Positions 30,599-38,712 of a DNA stretch of 41,328 bases are shown here, in pieces (the stretch's first letter is position 1; each line of letters starts with the position of its first letter). The position numbers and the translations under genes were made by a program. Under the pieces are notes generated by a model that saw nothing but the letters and a program-made list of their open reading frames with translations, ran no database searches and had not been told where the DNA came from. Where the stretch lies: IMG/VR virus record IMGVR_UViG_3300021425_000069, positions 1 through 41,328 of that record, one strand, 5' to 3'. The stretch comes from a virus.

Positions 30599-32062
30599 AT
30601 GCTAAATCCATTTTTTCAGCAAGGATCTAAAAGTGAACAAGGTCTTATTCAAGATCTTATAAATGAACAACTAAAAATATATGGTGTAGAAGTATATTAT
30701 TTGCCAAGAAAATATATTACAGAGAAAACCATAATAAGTGAGGTAATAGAATCAAAATTCGAAAGTGCATTTCCAATTGAGGCTTATGTTGATACTTATG
30801 ATGGGTATAATGGTCTTGGAACTCTAATGTCAAAATTTGGCATCCAAGAAATGGATGATCTAACAATTACAATATCTAAAGAAAGATTTGAAAATTATAT
30901 TACACCGTTAATAAAAAATATAAGTGATATTGGATTATCAACAAGACCAAGAGAAGGTGATTTAATTTATTTTCCTTTGGGTGATAGATTGTTCGAAATT
31001 AAATACGTTGAACATGAAAAACCATTCTACCAACTGCAAAAAAATTATGTTTATCAGTTAAGTTGCGAACTCTTTAGGTATGAAGACGAAATAATTGATA
31101 CTGACATAGTAGATATCGATGACAATATTAAAAGTGAAGGATATATTCAAACATATAAATTGGTGTCAATTGGAAAAACTGCTGCAGCTTTTTCCACTAT
31201 AGGAAATGGTTCAGTATCTTATATAACAGTTACTAACAGCGGATCAAAGTATACAAGTTTACCAGACGTTACAATATCACAATCTCCATTAGATGGAGGA
31301 ACGGCAATCGGTATTGCAACATTAATTTCTGGACTTGTTGATTATTGTGATCCAATAGAATCTAACTATAGGATTCAAGGCGTCGAACTGGAAAATGGTG
31401 GTTATGGTTATGATTCTCCTCCAATGATTAATTTTGTTGGTGGAGATGGAACAAATGCAGAGGCTATTGCCACAATTGGAGATGGTGTTGTTAATTCTAT
31501 TGAATTGTCTGATGGAGGATCTGGATATGACATTCCACCAACAATATCAATAATAGACACAAATATTAGCAATTTTAATTACACATCAGATAGATCAAAT
31601 ATAACCTCAGATAACACAAATATAACATCAGACGTAGACAGTGTTCCTATTATAAGAGAGGCACAAGCAAGAGCAATTGTAGAAAATCAGACAATAACAT
31701 CTATAAGAATAATTGATGGAGGAGAAGGTTACGTATATCCACCAATTATACAAATTTCTGCTCCAAATTTAGTAGGAATTGGAACATTTATATTGAACGA
31801 AGTAGTAACTGGATTAGAAAGTAACAGTACCGCAAGAGTGTCCGATTGGAACGCAGAAACTTTTGAATTAAAACTCAAAAATTTTGCAGGAGAGTTTATT
31901 GTTGGCGAGCAAATAACTGGATCAGAGTCACAGTCTGTTTATAAGATACTATCAATAAATACTAACAATATAGATGATTCTTATGCACAAAATGAGGATA
32001 TACAAATAGAATCATCATCTATATTGGATTTTACTGAAAATAATCCATTTGGAATTCCATAA
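30599..32062 (+). CDS. gp14: gp14-like neck protein enlarged by repeat modules, 487 aa
   Basis: The T4 gp14 homologue joins gp13 in the neck. The first about 190 residues carry the family core: GLIQDLINEQLKIYGVEVYY, LPRKYI, FPIEAYVDTYDGYNGLG, LSTRPREGDLIYFPLGDRLF and YQLSCELFRYEDEIIDTDI. T4 gp14 is only 256 aa. Here residues about 195-440 add GSKYTSLP, GGYGYDSPP, GGSGYDIPP and GGEGYVYPP beta units. A short tandem (NITSD twice) and a STARVSDWNAE...VGEQITG unit follow. The same units occur in the baseplate proteins upstream. The final DDSYAQNEDIQIESSSILDF may again be native gp14 C-terminus. Confidence 0.9.
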   Translation: MLNPFFQQGSKSEQGLIQDLINEQLKIYGVEVYYLPRKYITEKTIISEVIESKFESAFPIEAYVDTYDGYNGLGTLMSKFGIQEMDDLTITISKERFENYITPLIKNISDIGLSTRPREGDLIYFPLGDRLFEIKYVEHEKPFYQLQKNYVYQLSCELFRYEDEIIDTDIVDIDDNIKSEGYIQTYKLVSIGKTAAAFSTIGNGSVSYITVTNSGSKYTSLPDVTISQSPLDGGTAIGIATLISGLVDYCDPIESNYRIQGVELENGGYGYDSPPMINFVGGDGTNAEAIATIGDGVVNSIELSDGGSGYDIPPTISIIDTNISNFNYTSDRSNITSDNTNITSDVDSVPIIREAQARAIVENQTITSIRIIDGGEGYVYPPIIQISAPNLVGIGTFILNEVVTGLESNSTARVSDWNAETFELKLKNFAGEFIVGEQITGSESQSVYKILSINTNNIDDSYAQNEDIQIESSSILDFTENNPFGIP

Positions 32063-32076
32063 AACATTTAAGAGTT

Positions 32077-33078
32077 ATGTTTCAATATTTTTATCACGAA
32101 ATTTTAAGAAAAACTGTTGTATCTTTTGGTACTCTTTTTAATAATATTACAATAAAGCATAAGAATAATTCTGGCGATATTGTGAGTGAACTAAAAGTTC
32201 CACTTTCATACGGACCTACTCAAAAATTTTTGGCTAGATTAGAACAATCTCCAGATTTGAATAAGCCAACTCAAATGTCACTTCCCAGAATGTCATTTGA
32301 ATTTATTGGACTTAATTATGATTCACAAAGAAAAGTCACTACTACACAAACTTTTATATCGTCTAGCGATTCAAAAGAAAAAAAAGCATATATGCCGGTT
32401 CCATATAATATGGAATTTGAACTTAGTATAATGTCAAAACTAAACGATGATATGCTTCAGATAGTAGAACAAATATTACCTTACTTTCAACCTTCATACA
32501 ATTTATCAATAAATTTGATTGAAGAAATTAAAGAGAAACGTGATGTGCCAATTGTGCTTAATAGTATTTCGATGAATGACGATTATGAAGGAGATTTTAG
32601 TACTAGAAGAGCATTAATATATACCTTAAGATTTACAGCAAAAATATACTTATTCGGACCTGTTTCTTCTGCCTCTGAAGATATTATCAAAAAAGTTTCT
32701 ATTGGTTATCTTGCAGGATCTTCGGACTCAAATACAAAAATTGGCGAGAGAGATTTGCGTTATTCGGTGGAACCAACAGCAGCAAAAAATTATACTGGTA
32801 TAAGTGTAACCAAGTTAACTTATGATATAGAAATTGATGATATAAGTATTGACGTTGATGATCCAGAATTAATTCCAGAAAATTCATATATCTATATTGA
32901 CGAAGAGACATTATATGTCAGGTCTAAGTCAGAAAATAAATTATTAGTTACTAGAGGAGCATATGAAACTAGAAAATCTAAACATGTCTCTGGTTCTTTG
33001 GTCAAAAAAATAACAGAAGATGACAATAAATTAATAGAAATTGGAGATGATTTTGGATTTGATGGAGGATTTTCATGA
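32077..33078 (+). CDS. gp15: gp15-like tail completion/sheath terminator protein, 333 aa
   Basis: The T4 gp15 homologue (272 aa in T4) is the hexameric ring ending the sheath and tube and binding the neck. Clear signatures are MFQYFYHEILRKTVVSFGTL, the exact QIVEQILPYFQP string (about residue 127), NSISMNDDYEGDFSTRRALI and FTAKIYLFGPV. The C-terminal about 90 residues are extra. They include YIYIDEETLYVRSKSENKLL followed by VTRGAYETRKSKHVSGSLV, a unit also found in the giant baseplate proteins. The last bases overlap gp16 (ATGA at 33075). Confidence 0.93.
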   Translation: MFQYFYHEILRKTVVSFGTLFNNITIKHKNNSGDIVSELKVPLSYGPTQKFLARLEQSPDLNKPTQMSLPRMSFEFIGLNYDSQRKVTTTQTFISSSDSKEKKAYMPVPYNMEFELSIMSKLNDDMLQIVEQILPYFQPSYNLSINLIEEIKEKRDVPIVLNSISMNDDYEGDFSTRRALIYTLRFTAKIYLFGPVSSASEDIIKKVSIGYLAGSSDSNTKIGERDLRYSVEPTAAKNYTGISVTKLTYDIEIDDISIDVDDPELIPENSYIYIDEETLYVRSKSENKLLVTRGAYETRKSKHVSGSLVKKITEDDNKLIEIGDDFGFDGGFS

Positions 33079-33524
33079 AGATGTCCAAAAAATACAATAA
33101 GTTGAATGAAGAATTTAATGTCTCAGATGATATTATAAATGCAGAAATAGTTGAAGATGATTCAAATTTAGTGGTTGATGAAAACAATCAAAAATCAACA
33201 TCAATGAAAGATATTGAAAAGGACTATGAATATACTAGAGGTAATCTATATTCACTAATAGAAAAGGGTCAAGAAGCTATTAATGGAATTCTTGAACTTG
33301 CGCAAGAAAGTGAGATGCCTAGAGCATATGAGGTTGCTGGTCAACTTATAAAAAATGTTGCAGATGCGACAGATAAATTAATGGATTTGCAAAAGAAGTT
33401 AAAAGAAGTAGAAGAAGAAAAGACACCAAAAGGTCCAACAAATGTTACAAATGCGCTATTTGTTGGGTCAACGGCAGAACTAGCAAAACTTCTAAAAAAG
33501 CAGTCTAATGAAGAAAACGTTTAA
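33075..33524 (+). CDS. gp16: gp16-like small terminase subunit, 149 aa
   Basis: The small terminase of T4-type DNA packaging (T4 gp16 is 164 aa) regulates the gp17 motor. The central EKDYEYTRGNLYSLIEKGQE and AINGILELAQESEMPRAYEV are the family's signature. It is followed by a long helix (LIKNVADATDKLMDLQKKLK) and a flexible C-terminus. Translation is coupled to gp15 by ATGA. ATG 33081 is an alternative start. Unlike T4, where gene 17 follows directly, four other genes lie between 16 and 17 here. The end overlaps the next small gene by 17 bases. Confidence 0.92.
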   Translation: MKMSKKYNKLNEEFNVSDDIINAEIVEDDSNLVVDENNQKSTSMKDIEKDYEYTRGNLYSLIEKGQEAINGILELAQESEMPRAYEVAGQLIKNVADATDKLMDLQKKLKEVEEEKTPKGPTNVTNALFVGSTAELAKLLKKQSNEENV

Positions 33525-33666
33525 ACAATTTAGAGAAGATTGGAGTAATAAATATAAAAAGAGTATTGATTGCTCAAATCCAAAAGGTTTTTCTCAACGT
33601 GCTCATTGTGCAGCGAGAAAAAAGAGAGCAAAAGGCGAAGAAACTAAATCAAAACCAGTTGAATGA
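33508..33666 (+). CDS. small basic protein with CSNPKGFSQRAHC motif, 52 aa
   Basis: ATG 33508, inside the end of gp16, runs to TGA 33664-33666. The 52 residues begin MKKTFKQFREDW. They contain SIDCSNPKGFSQRAHCAARK, a Cys/His/Lys-rich unit I recall from small phage proteins and as part of larger modular ones, and end acidic-basic (KGEETKSKPVE). Two Cys and one His could bind a metal. Its N-terminus resembles that of the 102-aa gene at 35437. It overlaps the next gene (ATGA at 33663). Probably DNA- or capsid-associated, but unproven. Confidence 0.75.
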   Translation: MKKTFKQFREDWSNKYKKSIDCSNPKGFSQRAHCAARKKRAKGEETKSKPVE

Positions 33667-35435
33667 AGAACCAAAAATTCTCACATAAAACACCACACCT
33701 AAAAGGTAAGCAGCATCAGTTAGATCCAAATTTGGATTTAAAACAGTCTGTTCATCATGCAACTGTTCAGTATGTTGACTGGGACAATGATGGTGATGTC
33801 GATGAATACGATAAGAAACCCAAATTAGTTCCTGATGAAAATCCAAATGCAAACTTTGCGACTACATCTAAAAAATTAATCGCAAAACAAAAGGGAGAAT
33901 TGAAGCATACTAAGAGAGGTATAGCTTATGAAGACTTGAGAAATTGGTTTTCAAAATCACATCCAGAAGGAAATTGGAAAAGATATAATACAAAAGGAGA
34001 AGCAATTGGTCAATGTGCTCGTGAACCTGGAGAACCAAAACCAAAGTGCTTATCCAATGAAAAAGCAGCAAAAATGTCCAAAGATGAAATTGCTGCTGCT
34101 GTAAAGAGAAAGAGAGAAAAAGATCCAGTAGCAGATCGTTCAGGAAAAGGAGGAAAACCAAAAATGGTATCTAATAAAATTGAAGAGCAGTCTGGAGAAG
34201 AAAGATATTGTCCTATGTGCAAAAAAAGAGAGCGCAGAATGGATTGCTCTTATGGACCTGCTATGTGGGACGCTGTGACTATTGGTGGAGTTTCAGAATC
34301 GAAGAAATCAGAACCAGATCATGAACACTCAATGGCAAGATCTGAACTCTCTACTATTGAACGAGCAGTAAAACGTCTCAAATCTAAAATGAAAGGTGAA
34401 GGTAATATTGAAGCATGGGTACAATCAAAAATTACAAAAGCAGCAGATTATATTGATTCGGCAGCAGATTACTTAGATAGTGGTGAACATAATGTTCAAG
34501 GATCAATGGATGAAGCAAAAGGTCCTTGCTGGACTGGATATAAGCAAGAAGGTTTGAAGAAAAAAGGTAATAGAATGGTTCCAAATTGTGTTCCAGAAGA
34601 AGTAGATTTGGAAGAAGAAAACAAACCAACAAATCCAAAACTTTGGGCAAAGTGGAAAGCAAAGGCAAAAGCAAAGTTTGATGTTTACCCTTCTGCTTAT
34701 GCTAATGGTTGGGCTGCAAAAGGTTACAAGTCAGAAGGTGGTGGTTGGAAGTCAGTTTCAGAAGAAACTATTGAAGATGCAAATGGAAATAAATTTGCAG
34801 AAGTCATTGATATTATCAAAGTAGAACCACTAGTTTCTGAAGAGAGTGATAAGGTTTGTGAGGTATGTGGAAAGTCTCCATGCGAATGTTCTCCAAAGAG
34901 ACCAATGGGAGGTAGTTCCGCGAAACCCGGACCAGATAAAAATTATGTAAAACCAATGTCAGAAGCAGTTCGTATTCCTGCAAAAACTGGAAACATTATT
35001 CTAGTTACTTTGAATTGGAGAGGAAAACTATATATGATTAAGTTGTTCTTTCCACAAACATCAAAACCAAATAGACAAGAAATTCAATCTCAAATTGAGA
35101 AGGTTTATCCAGGTTCTAGAGTTCAGTCATATTATGTTTCTGATATCAAACCAGGTGAGCAGTTTCTTCAAGTGGAGGATTGGCAGTCAGTAAATCGTAA
35201 AGATAAGACTGATGGTTTAAGTCAGAAAGCGGTTGATGCATATCGCCGCGAAAATCCAGGTTCTAAACTACAAACTGCAGTTACTGAAAAGAATCCAAAA
35301 GGAAAAAGAGCAGAGCGTCGTAAATCATTCTGTCGTCGTATGAAAGGGATGAAGAAAAGATTAACCTCTGCAGAAACTGCAAGAGATCCAGATTCAAAAA
35401 TTAACAAAGCCCTTCGTCGTTGGAACTGTAACTAA
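33663..35435 (+). CDS. modular protein of several small phage domains, 590 aa
   Basis: A mosaic of short units separated by low-complexity linkers. There is an EF-hand/dockerin-like VDWDNDGDVDEYD (residues 38-50). A DUF5872-like EDLRNWF...GQCAREPGEPKPKCL unit follows (about 87-130). Cys-cluster one is C183-x2-C186...C195. Then come DHEHSMARSELSTIERAVKR (about 218), PCWTGYKQEGLKKKGNRMVP (about 290) and YPSAYANGWAAKGYKSEGGG (about 342). Cys-cluster two is C399-x2-C402...C407-x-C409. Next is a WRGKLY...YPGSRV unit (about 444-506) and finally GLSQKAVDAYRRENPG plus RRKSFCRRMKGMKKRLTSAE. Such units recur in aquatic phage proteins. Position between terminase genes suggests a virion-internal or packaging-linked protein. 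Confidence 0.75.
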   Translation: MKNQKFSHKTPHLKGKQHQLDPNLDLKQSVHHATVQYVDWDNDGDVDEYDKKPKLVPDENPNANFATTSKKLIAKQKGELKHTKRGIAYEDLRNWFSKSHPEGNWKRYNTKGEAIGQCAREPGEPKPKCLSNEKAAKMSKDEIAAAVKRKREKDPVADRSGKGGKPKMVSNKIEEQSGEERYCPMCKKRERRMDCSYGPAMWDAVTIGGVSESKKSEPDHEHSMARSELSTIERAVKRLKSKMKGEGNIEAWVQSKITKAADYIDSAADYLDSGEHNVQGSMDEAKGPCWTGYKQEGLKKKGNRMVPNCVPEEVDLEEENKPTNPKLWAKWKAKAKAKFDVYPSAYANGWAAKGYKSEGGGWKSVSEETIEDANGNKFAEVIDIIKVEPLVSEESDKVCEVCGKSPCECSPKRPMGGSSAKPGPDKNYVKPMSEAVRIPAKTGNIILVTLNWRGKLYMIKLFFPQTSKPNRQEIQSQIEKVYPGSRVQSYYVSDIKPGEQFLQVEDWQSVNRKDKTDGLSQKAVDAYRRENPGSKLQTAVTEKNPKGKRAERRKSFCRRMKGMKKRLTSAETARDPDSKINKALRRWNCN

Positions 35436-35436
35436 A

Positions 35437-35745
35437 ATGAAAAGTTTTAAGCAATTTCTATCAGAGTCAGTAAATATCTCTGGAGATTTCAACGGAAATC
35501 TTTATATCAATAGTTCAGAACCAGAAGTTACTAAAGAATCTTTTATTGCTGATGTTGTTTGGGAAGGAAAAATATACAGAATGGAAATAGAAGGTGCAAT
35601 GATGAATAAAAATGAACTTGCGGAGCATCTTCAAGGAGAATATCCTGGAGCGATTGTTCATAACATCTATCCAGCATCTCAACAAACATCAAAAATTAAA
35701 AACGTACAGAGATATCAACCAGAAAGATTAACTTGGGGTGAATAA
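35437..35745 (+). CDS. possible internal head protein with CTS-like N-terminus, 102 aa
   Basis: This 102-residue protein starts MKSFKQFLSESVNISG. That resembles the T4 capsid-targeting sequence of internal proteins (MKTYQEFIAEA), including an (L/I)-x-E site where the prohead protease gp21 would cut (LSE|S). The rest (VVWEGKIYRMEIEGAMMNKN...LQGEYPGAIVHNIYP) aligns with residues about 444-490 of the upstream 590-aa protein (LNWRGKLYMIKL...YPGSRVQSYYV), so the two share a domain. It starts 1 base after the previous stop. Function is inferred only. Confidence 0.7.
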   Translation: MKSFKQFLSESVNISGDFNGNLYINSSEPEVTKESFIADVVWEGKIYRMEIEGAMMNKNELAEHLQGEYPGAIVHNIYPASQQTSKIKNVQRYQPERLTWGE

Positions 35746-35748
35746 TTA

Positions 35749-37062
35749 ATGGCTCAGTGGAATATAACTACACAAGATTACCTGAATCAAGAGAGAAGTC
35801 TTTTTGAAGTTTTTGGTGCTGCAACTAGAGATGGAAAAATTGTTGATAATCTCAATAGATTTCCAGTAAGTGTAAATCCAGATGCTTTTGGTAGAACTAG
35901 AACATCAGAACCACTTACTCTATTTGACTCATCTCACAGATATAGAGATAATAATCTTTGGGAAGAATCACTTGTAGGAACTGGAGCTACGGTTGGATTT
36001 TCAACTACCGAAGGTTTAGTCAACATTGGTATTGGAACTACTTCTGGTTGCTCTGTAATTAGAGAGACTACAAAGACATTCTCATATCAACCAGGAAAAT
36101 CTTTACTTATTTTAAATACTTTTGTTCCTGCCACACCAAAAGAAAATCTAAGACAGAGAATTGGATATTTTGGTGCTGATAATGGAATGTATTTTGAGAT
36201 TAATGGAACAACACCTTATTTTGTAGAGAGAAGTTTATCTACTGGAACACAAACAGAAATAGCACAAGACGACTGGAATATTGATAAGTTAGATGGAACT
36301 GGTGTTTCTGGTATTACCTTAGATATTACCAAAGCACAAATTCTTTGGATGGATATTGAGTGGTTAGGTCTTGGTACAGTCAGAATGGGATTTGTGATTG
36401 ATGGTAAGTTTGTTCATTGCCACTCATTCCATCACGCAAACTTAATTCAATCAACTTATATCACAACAGCATCACTTCCTTTAAGATATGAAATTGCCAA
36501 CACTGGAATTACTACAAGCAGCAGCACTCTCAAACAAGTTTGCTCTTCTGTAATTTCAGAAGGTGGTTATGAATTGCGTGGATTGCAACAGGCAGTAAAT
36601 ACTCCAATTACAGCACCAGTAGATTTACCTTCTCCTGCGGGAACTTATTATCCAGTTCTTTCTATTCGTCTCAAATCTTCTCCAAATAGATTAGATGCGA
36701 TTGTAATTTTGACTGCACTATCACTATTGGGAACTGGAAATGGTCCTTTTTATAATTGGCAAGTGAGAGCATCAACAACAACTGGTGGTACTAATTGGGT
36801 AAGTGCTGGTGCCGATAGTGCGGTGGAATATAAGATTGGTGGAGGAACTGTAAGTGGTGGAAGAATTCTGGCATCTGGTTTCTTCGCATCAAATAATCAA
36901 TCTTCTGCATCAGTGGATATTCTGAAAGAAGCACTATTTAAGTTTCAGTTAGAAAGAAATGGATTGACTGGAACACCTTATGAATTAACACTGGTATGTG
37001 CATCTAATACTGCTGGTGCAGATGTTTATGCTGCAATGGACTGGGAAGAAATTAGTAGGTAA
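35749..37062 (+). CDS. virion structural protein, FGRTRTSEP family, 437 aa
   Basis: A 437-residue beta-rich protein. The N-terminal helix-like DYLNQERSLFEVFG is followed by FGRTRTSEPLTLFDSSHRYR, a motif I recall from conserved structural proteins of many T4-like marine phages. The middle resembles a lectin-like sandwich (GMYFEINGTTPYFVERSLST; ILWMDIEWLGLGTVRMGFVI). HCHSFHHAN (about 223) is His-rich and could bind metal. The C-terminus is another beta domain ending MDWEEISR. It probably decorates or builds part of the virion. The gap before it is 3 bases and gp17 follows after 6. Base composition is less AT-biased than the baseplate genes. Confidence 0.75.
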   Translation: MAQWNITTQDYLNQERSLFEVFGAATRDGKIVDNLNRFPVSVNPDAFGRTRTSEPLTLFDSSHRYRDNNLWEESLVGTGATVGFSTTEGLVNIGIGTTSGCSVIRETTKTFSYQPGKSLLILNTFVPATPKENLRQRIGYFGADNGMYFEINGTTPYFVERSLSTGTQTEIAQDDWNIDKLDGTGVSGITLDITKAQILWMDIEWLGLGTVRMGFVIDGKFVHCHSFHHANLIQSTYITTASLPLRYEIANTGITTSSSTLKQVCSSVISEGGYELRGLQQAVNTPITAPVDLPSPAGTYYPVLSIRLKSSPNRLDAIVILTALSLLGTGNGPFYNWQVRASTTTGGTNWVSAGADSAVEYKIGGGTVSGGRILASGFFASNNQSSASVDILKEALFKFQLERNGLTGTPYELTLVCASNTAGADVYAAMDWEEISR

Positions 37063-37068
37063 TTCATT

Positions 37069-38712
37069 ATGTCTGATGTTTATTTGGGAAATCCTTTATT
37101 AAAAAAGGCTAATACTCCTATTGAGTTCACACAAGAACAGATTGAAGAGTTTATTAAATGTCAGGATGATCCTGTGTACTTTGCAAACAATTATGTAAAG
37201 ATTGTTACTCTAGATCACGGACTACAGACTTTCAAACCATATCATTTTCAAGAAAAGTTAATTAACAATTTCCACAAACACAGATTTAATATCTGTAAGA
37301 TGCCTAGACAGACAGGAAAATCAACCACTGTAGTATCTTTCCTTCTCCATTATGCAGTATTCAATGATAATGTAAATATAGGTATTCTGGCAAACAAAGC
37401 AGCAACTGCTAGAGAACTATTAGACAGATTGCAGACAGCATATGAAAATCTACCAAAGTGGATGCAACAGGGTATCATCTCTTGGAACAAAGGTTCTCTT
37501 GAACTTGAGAACGGAAGTAAGATCTTGGCTGCTTCTACTTCTGCTTCTGCGGTTCGTGGTATGTCATTCAACATATTATTTTTGGACGAATTTGCTTTCG
37601 TTCCAAATCACATTGCAGATTCATTCTTTGCTTCAGTATATCCAACAATTACTTCAGGCAAAAACACAAAAGTAATTATCGTATCTACTCCTCATGGTAT
37701 GAATCACTTCTACCGCATGTGGCACGATGCGGAGAAAGGAAAGAACGAATATGTATTCACTGATGTTCATTGGAGTGAAGTTCCTGGTAGAGATGAGGTG
37801 TGGAAACAACAGACAATTGCAAACACTTCAGAACAACAGTTTAAAGTTGAATTTGAGTGTGAGTTTTTGGGATCTGTTGATACACTGATTGCGCCATCTA
37901 AACTCAGAAACCTTGTCTATGATCATCCTAAGACACGTAGCGCAGGTTTGGATGTATATATGGAACCTATAGAGAATCATGACTATCTAGTTACTGTGGA
38001 CGTTGCTAGAGGTGTTGGAAACGATTATTCTGCTTTCACCGTTGTTGATATCACTGAGTTTCCGCATAAGGTAGTTGCAAAGTATAGAAATAATGAAATT
38101 AAACCAATGCTTTTTCCAAGTATTATTGATGAAGTTGGAAGAAGTTATAATGATGCATACATTTTATGTGAAGTAAATGATGTTGGTGATCAAGTAGCAA
38201 GTATTCTTCAATATGATTTAGAATATAAAAATTTATTAATGTGCTCAATGAGAGGTCGTGCTGGTCAGATTGTTGGACAAGGTTTTTCTGGAAAGAAAAC
38301 TCAGTTGGGTGTTAAGATGTCCAAAACAGTTAAAAAGGTTGGATGTCTTAATCTAAAAACTATGATTGAGGAAGATAAATTATACCTCAATGATTATGAA
38401 ATTATTTCAGAGTTGACTACTTTTATTCAAAAGCACAACTCATTTGAAGCAGAAGAAGGATGTAATGATGACTTAGCAATGTGTCTTGTGATTTATGCTT
38501 GGTTGGTTGCACAAGACTATTTTAAAGAACTGACTGATCAAGATGTCAGAAAGAGATTATACGAAGAGCAAAGGAATCAGATAGAACAAGATATGGCACC
38601 TTTTGGATTTGTATCAGATGGTCTTGATACAAATAGTTTTGTAGATTCTAGTGGAGATCGTTGGTTTACTGATGAATATGGTGATAGATCTTATATGTGG
38701 GAGTATATGTAA
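37069..38712 (+). CDS. gp17: gp17-like large terminase (ATPase-nuclease), 547 aa
   Basis: The DNA packaging motor and headful nuclease of T4-like phages (T4 gp17 is 610 aa). ATPase: Walker A MPRQTGKST (residues 78-86) and Walker B NILFLDEFAFV with D173-E174. The coupling-motif region STPHGMNHFYRMW is near 205. RNase H-like nuclease: VTVDVARGVGNDYSAFTVVD with D311, then ILCEVNDVGDQ with E368, and CNDDLAM with D467/D468, the expected acidic triad. No intein or frameshift. It acts at the prohead portal with gp16. Its stop overlaps the next gene (TAATG). Confidence 0.97.
   Translation: MSDVYLGNPLLKKANTPIEFTQEQIEEFIKCQDDPVYFANNYVKIVTLDHGLQTFKPYHFQEKLINNFHKHRFNICKMPRQTGKSTTVVSFLLHYAVFNDNVNIGILANKAATARELLDRLQTAYENLPKWMQQGIISWNKGSLELENGSKILAASTSASAVRGMSFNILFLDEFAFVPNHIADSFFASVYPTITSGKNTKVIIVSTPHGMNHFYRMWHDAEKGKNEYVFTDVHWSEVPGRDEVWKQQTIANTSEQQFKVEFECEFLGSVDTLIAPSKLRNLVYDHPKTRSAGLDVYMEPIENHDYLVTVDVARGVGNDYSAFTVVDITEFPHKVVAKYRNNEIKPMLFPSIIDEVGRSYNDAYILCEVNDVGDQVASILQYDLEYKNLLMCSMRGRAGQIVGQGFSGKKTQLGVKMSKTVKKVGCLNLKTMIEEDKLYLNDYEIISELTTFIQKHNSFEAEEGCNDDLAMCLVIYAWLVAQDYFKELTDQDVRKRLYEEQRNQIEQDMAPFGFVSDGLDTNSFVDSSGDRWFTDEYGDRSYMWEYM

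Noticed and set aside
33546-33553. AATAAATA late-box match
   Set aside because: It lies within the coding sequence of the 52-aa protein, over 100 bases from the next start, in an AT-rich codon run (Asn-Lys-Tyr).
37442-37675. Second + strand frame inside gp17
   Set aside because: It is a shadow frame rich in Leu/Gln within the conserved ATPase domain, without a ribosome binding site.
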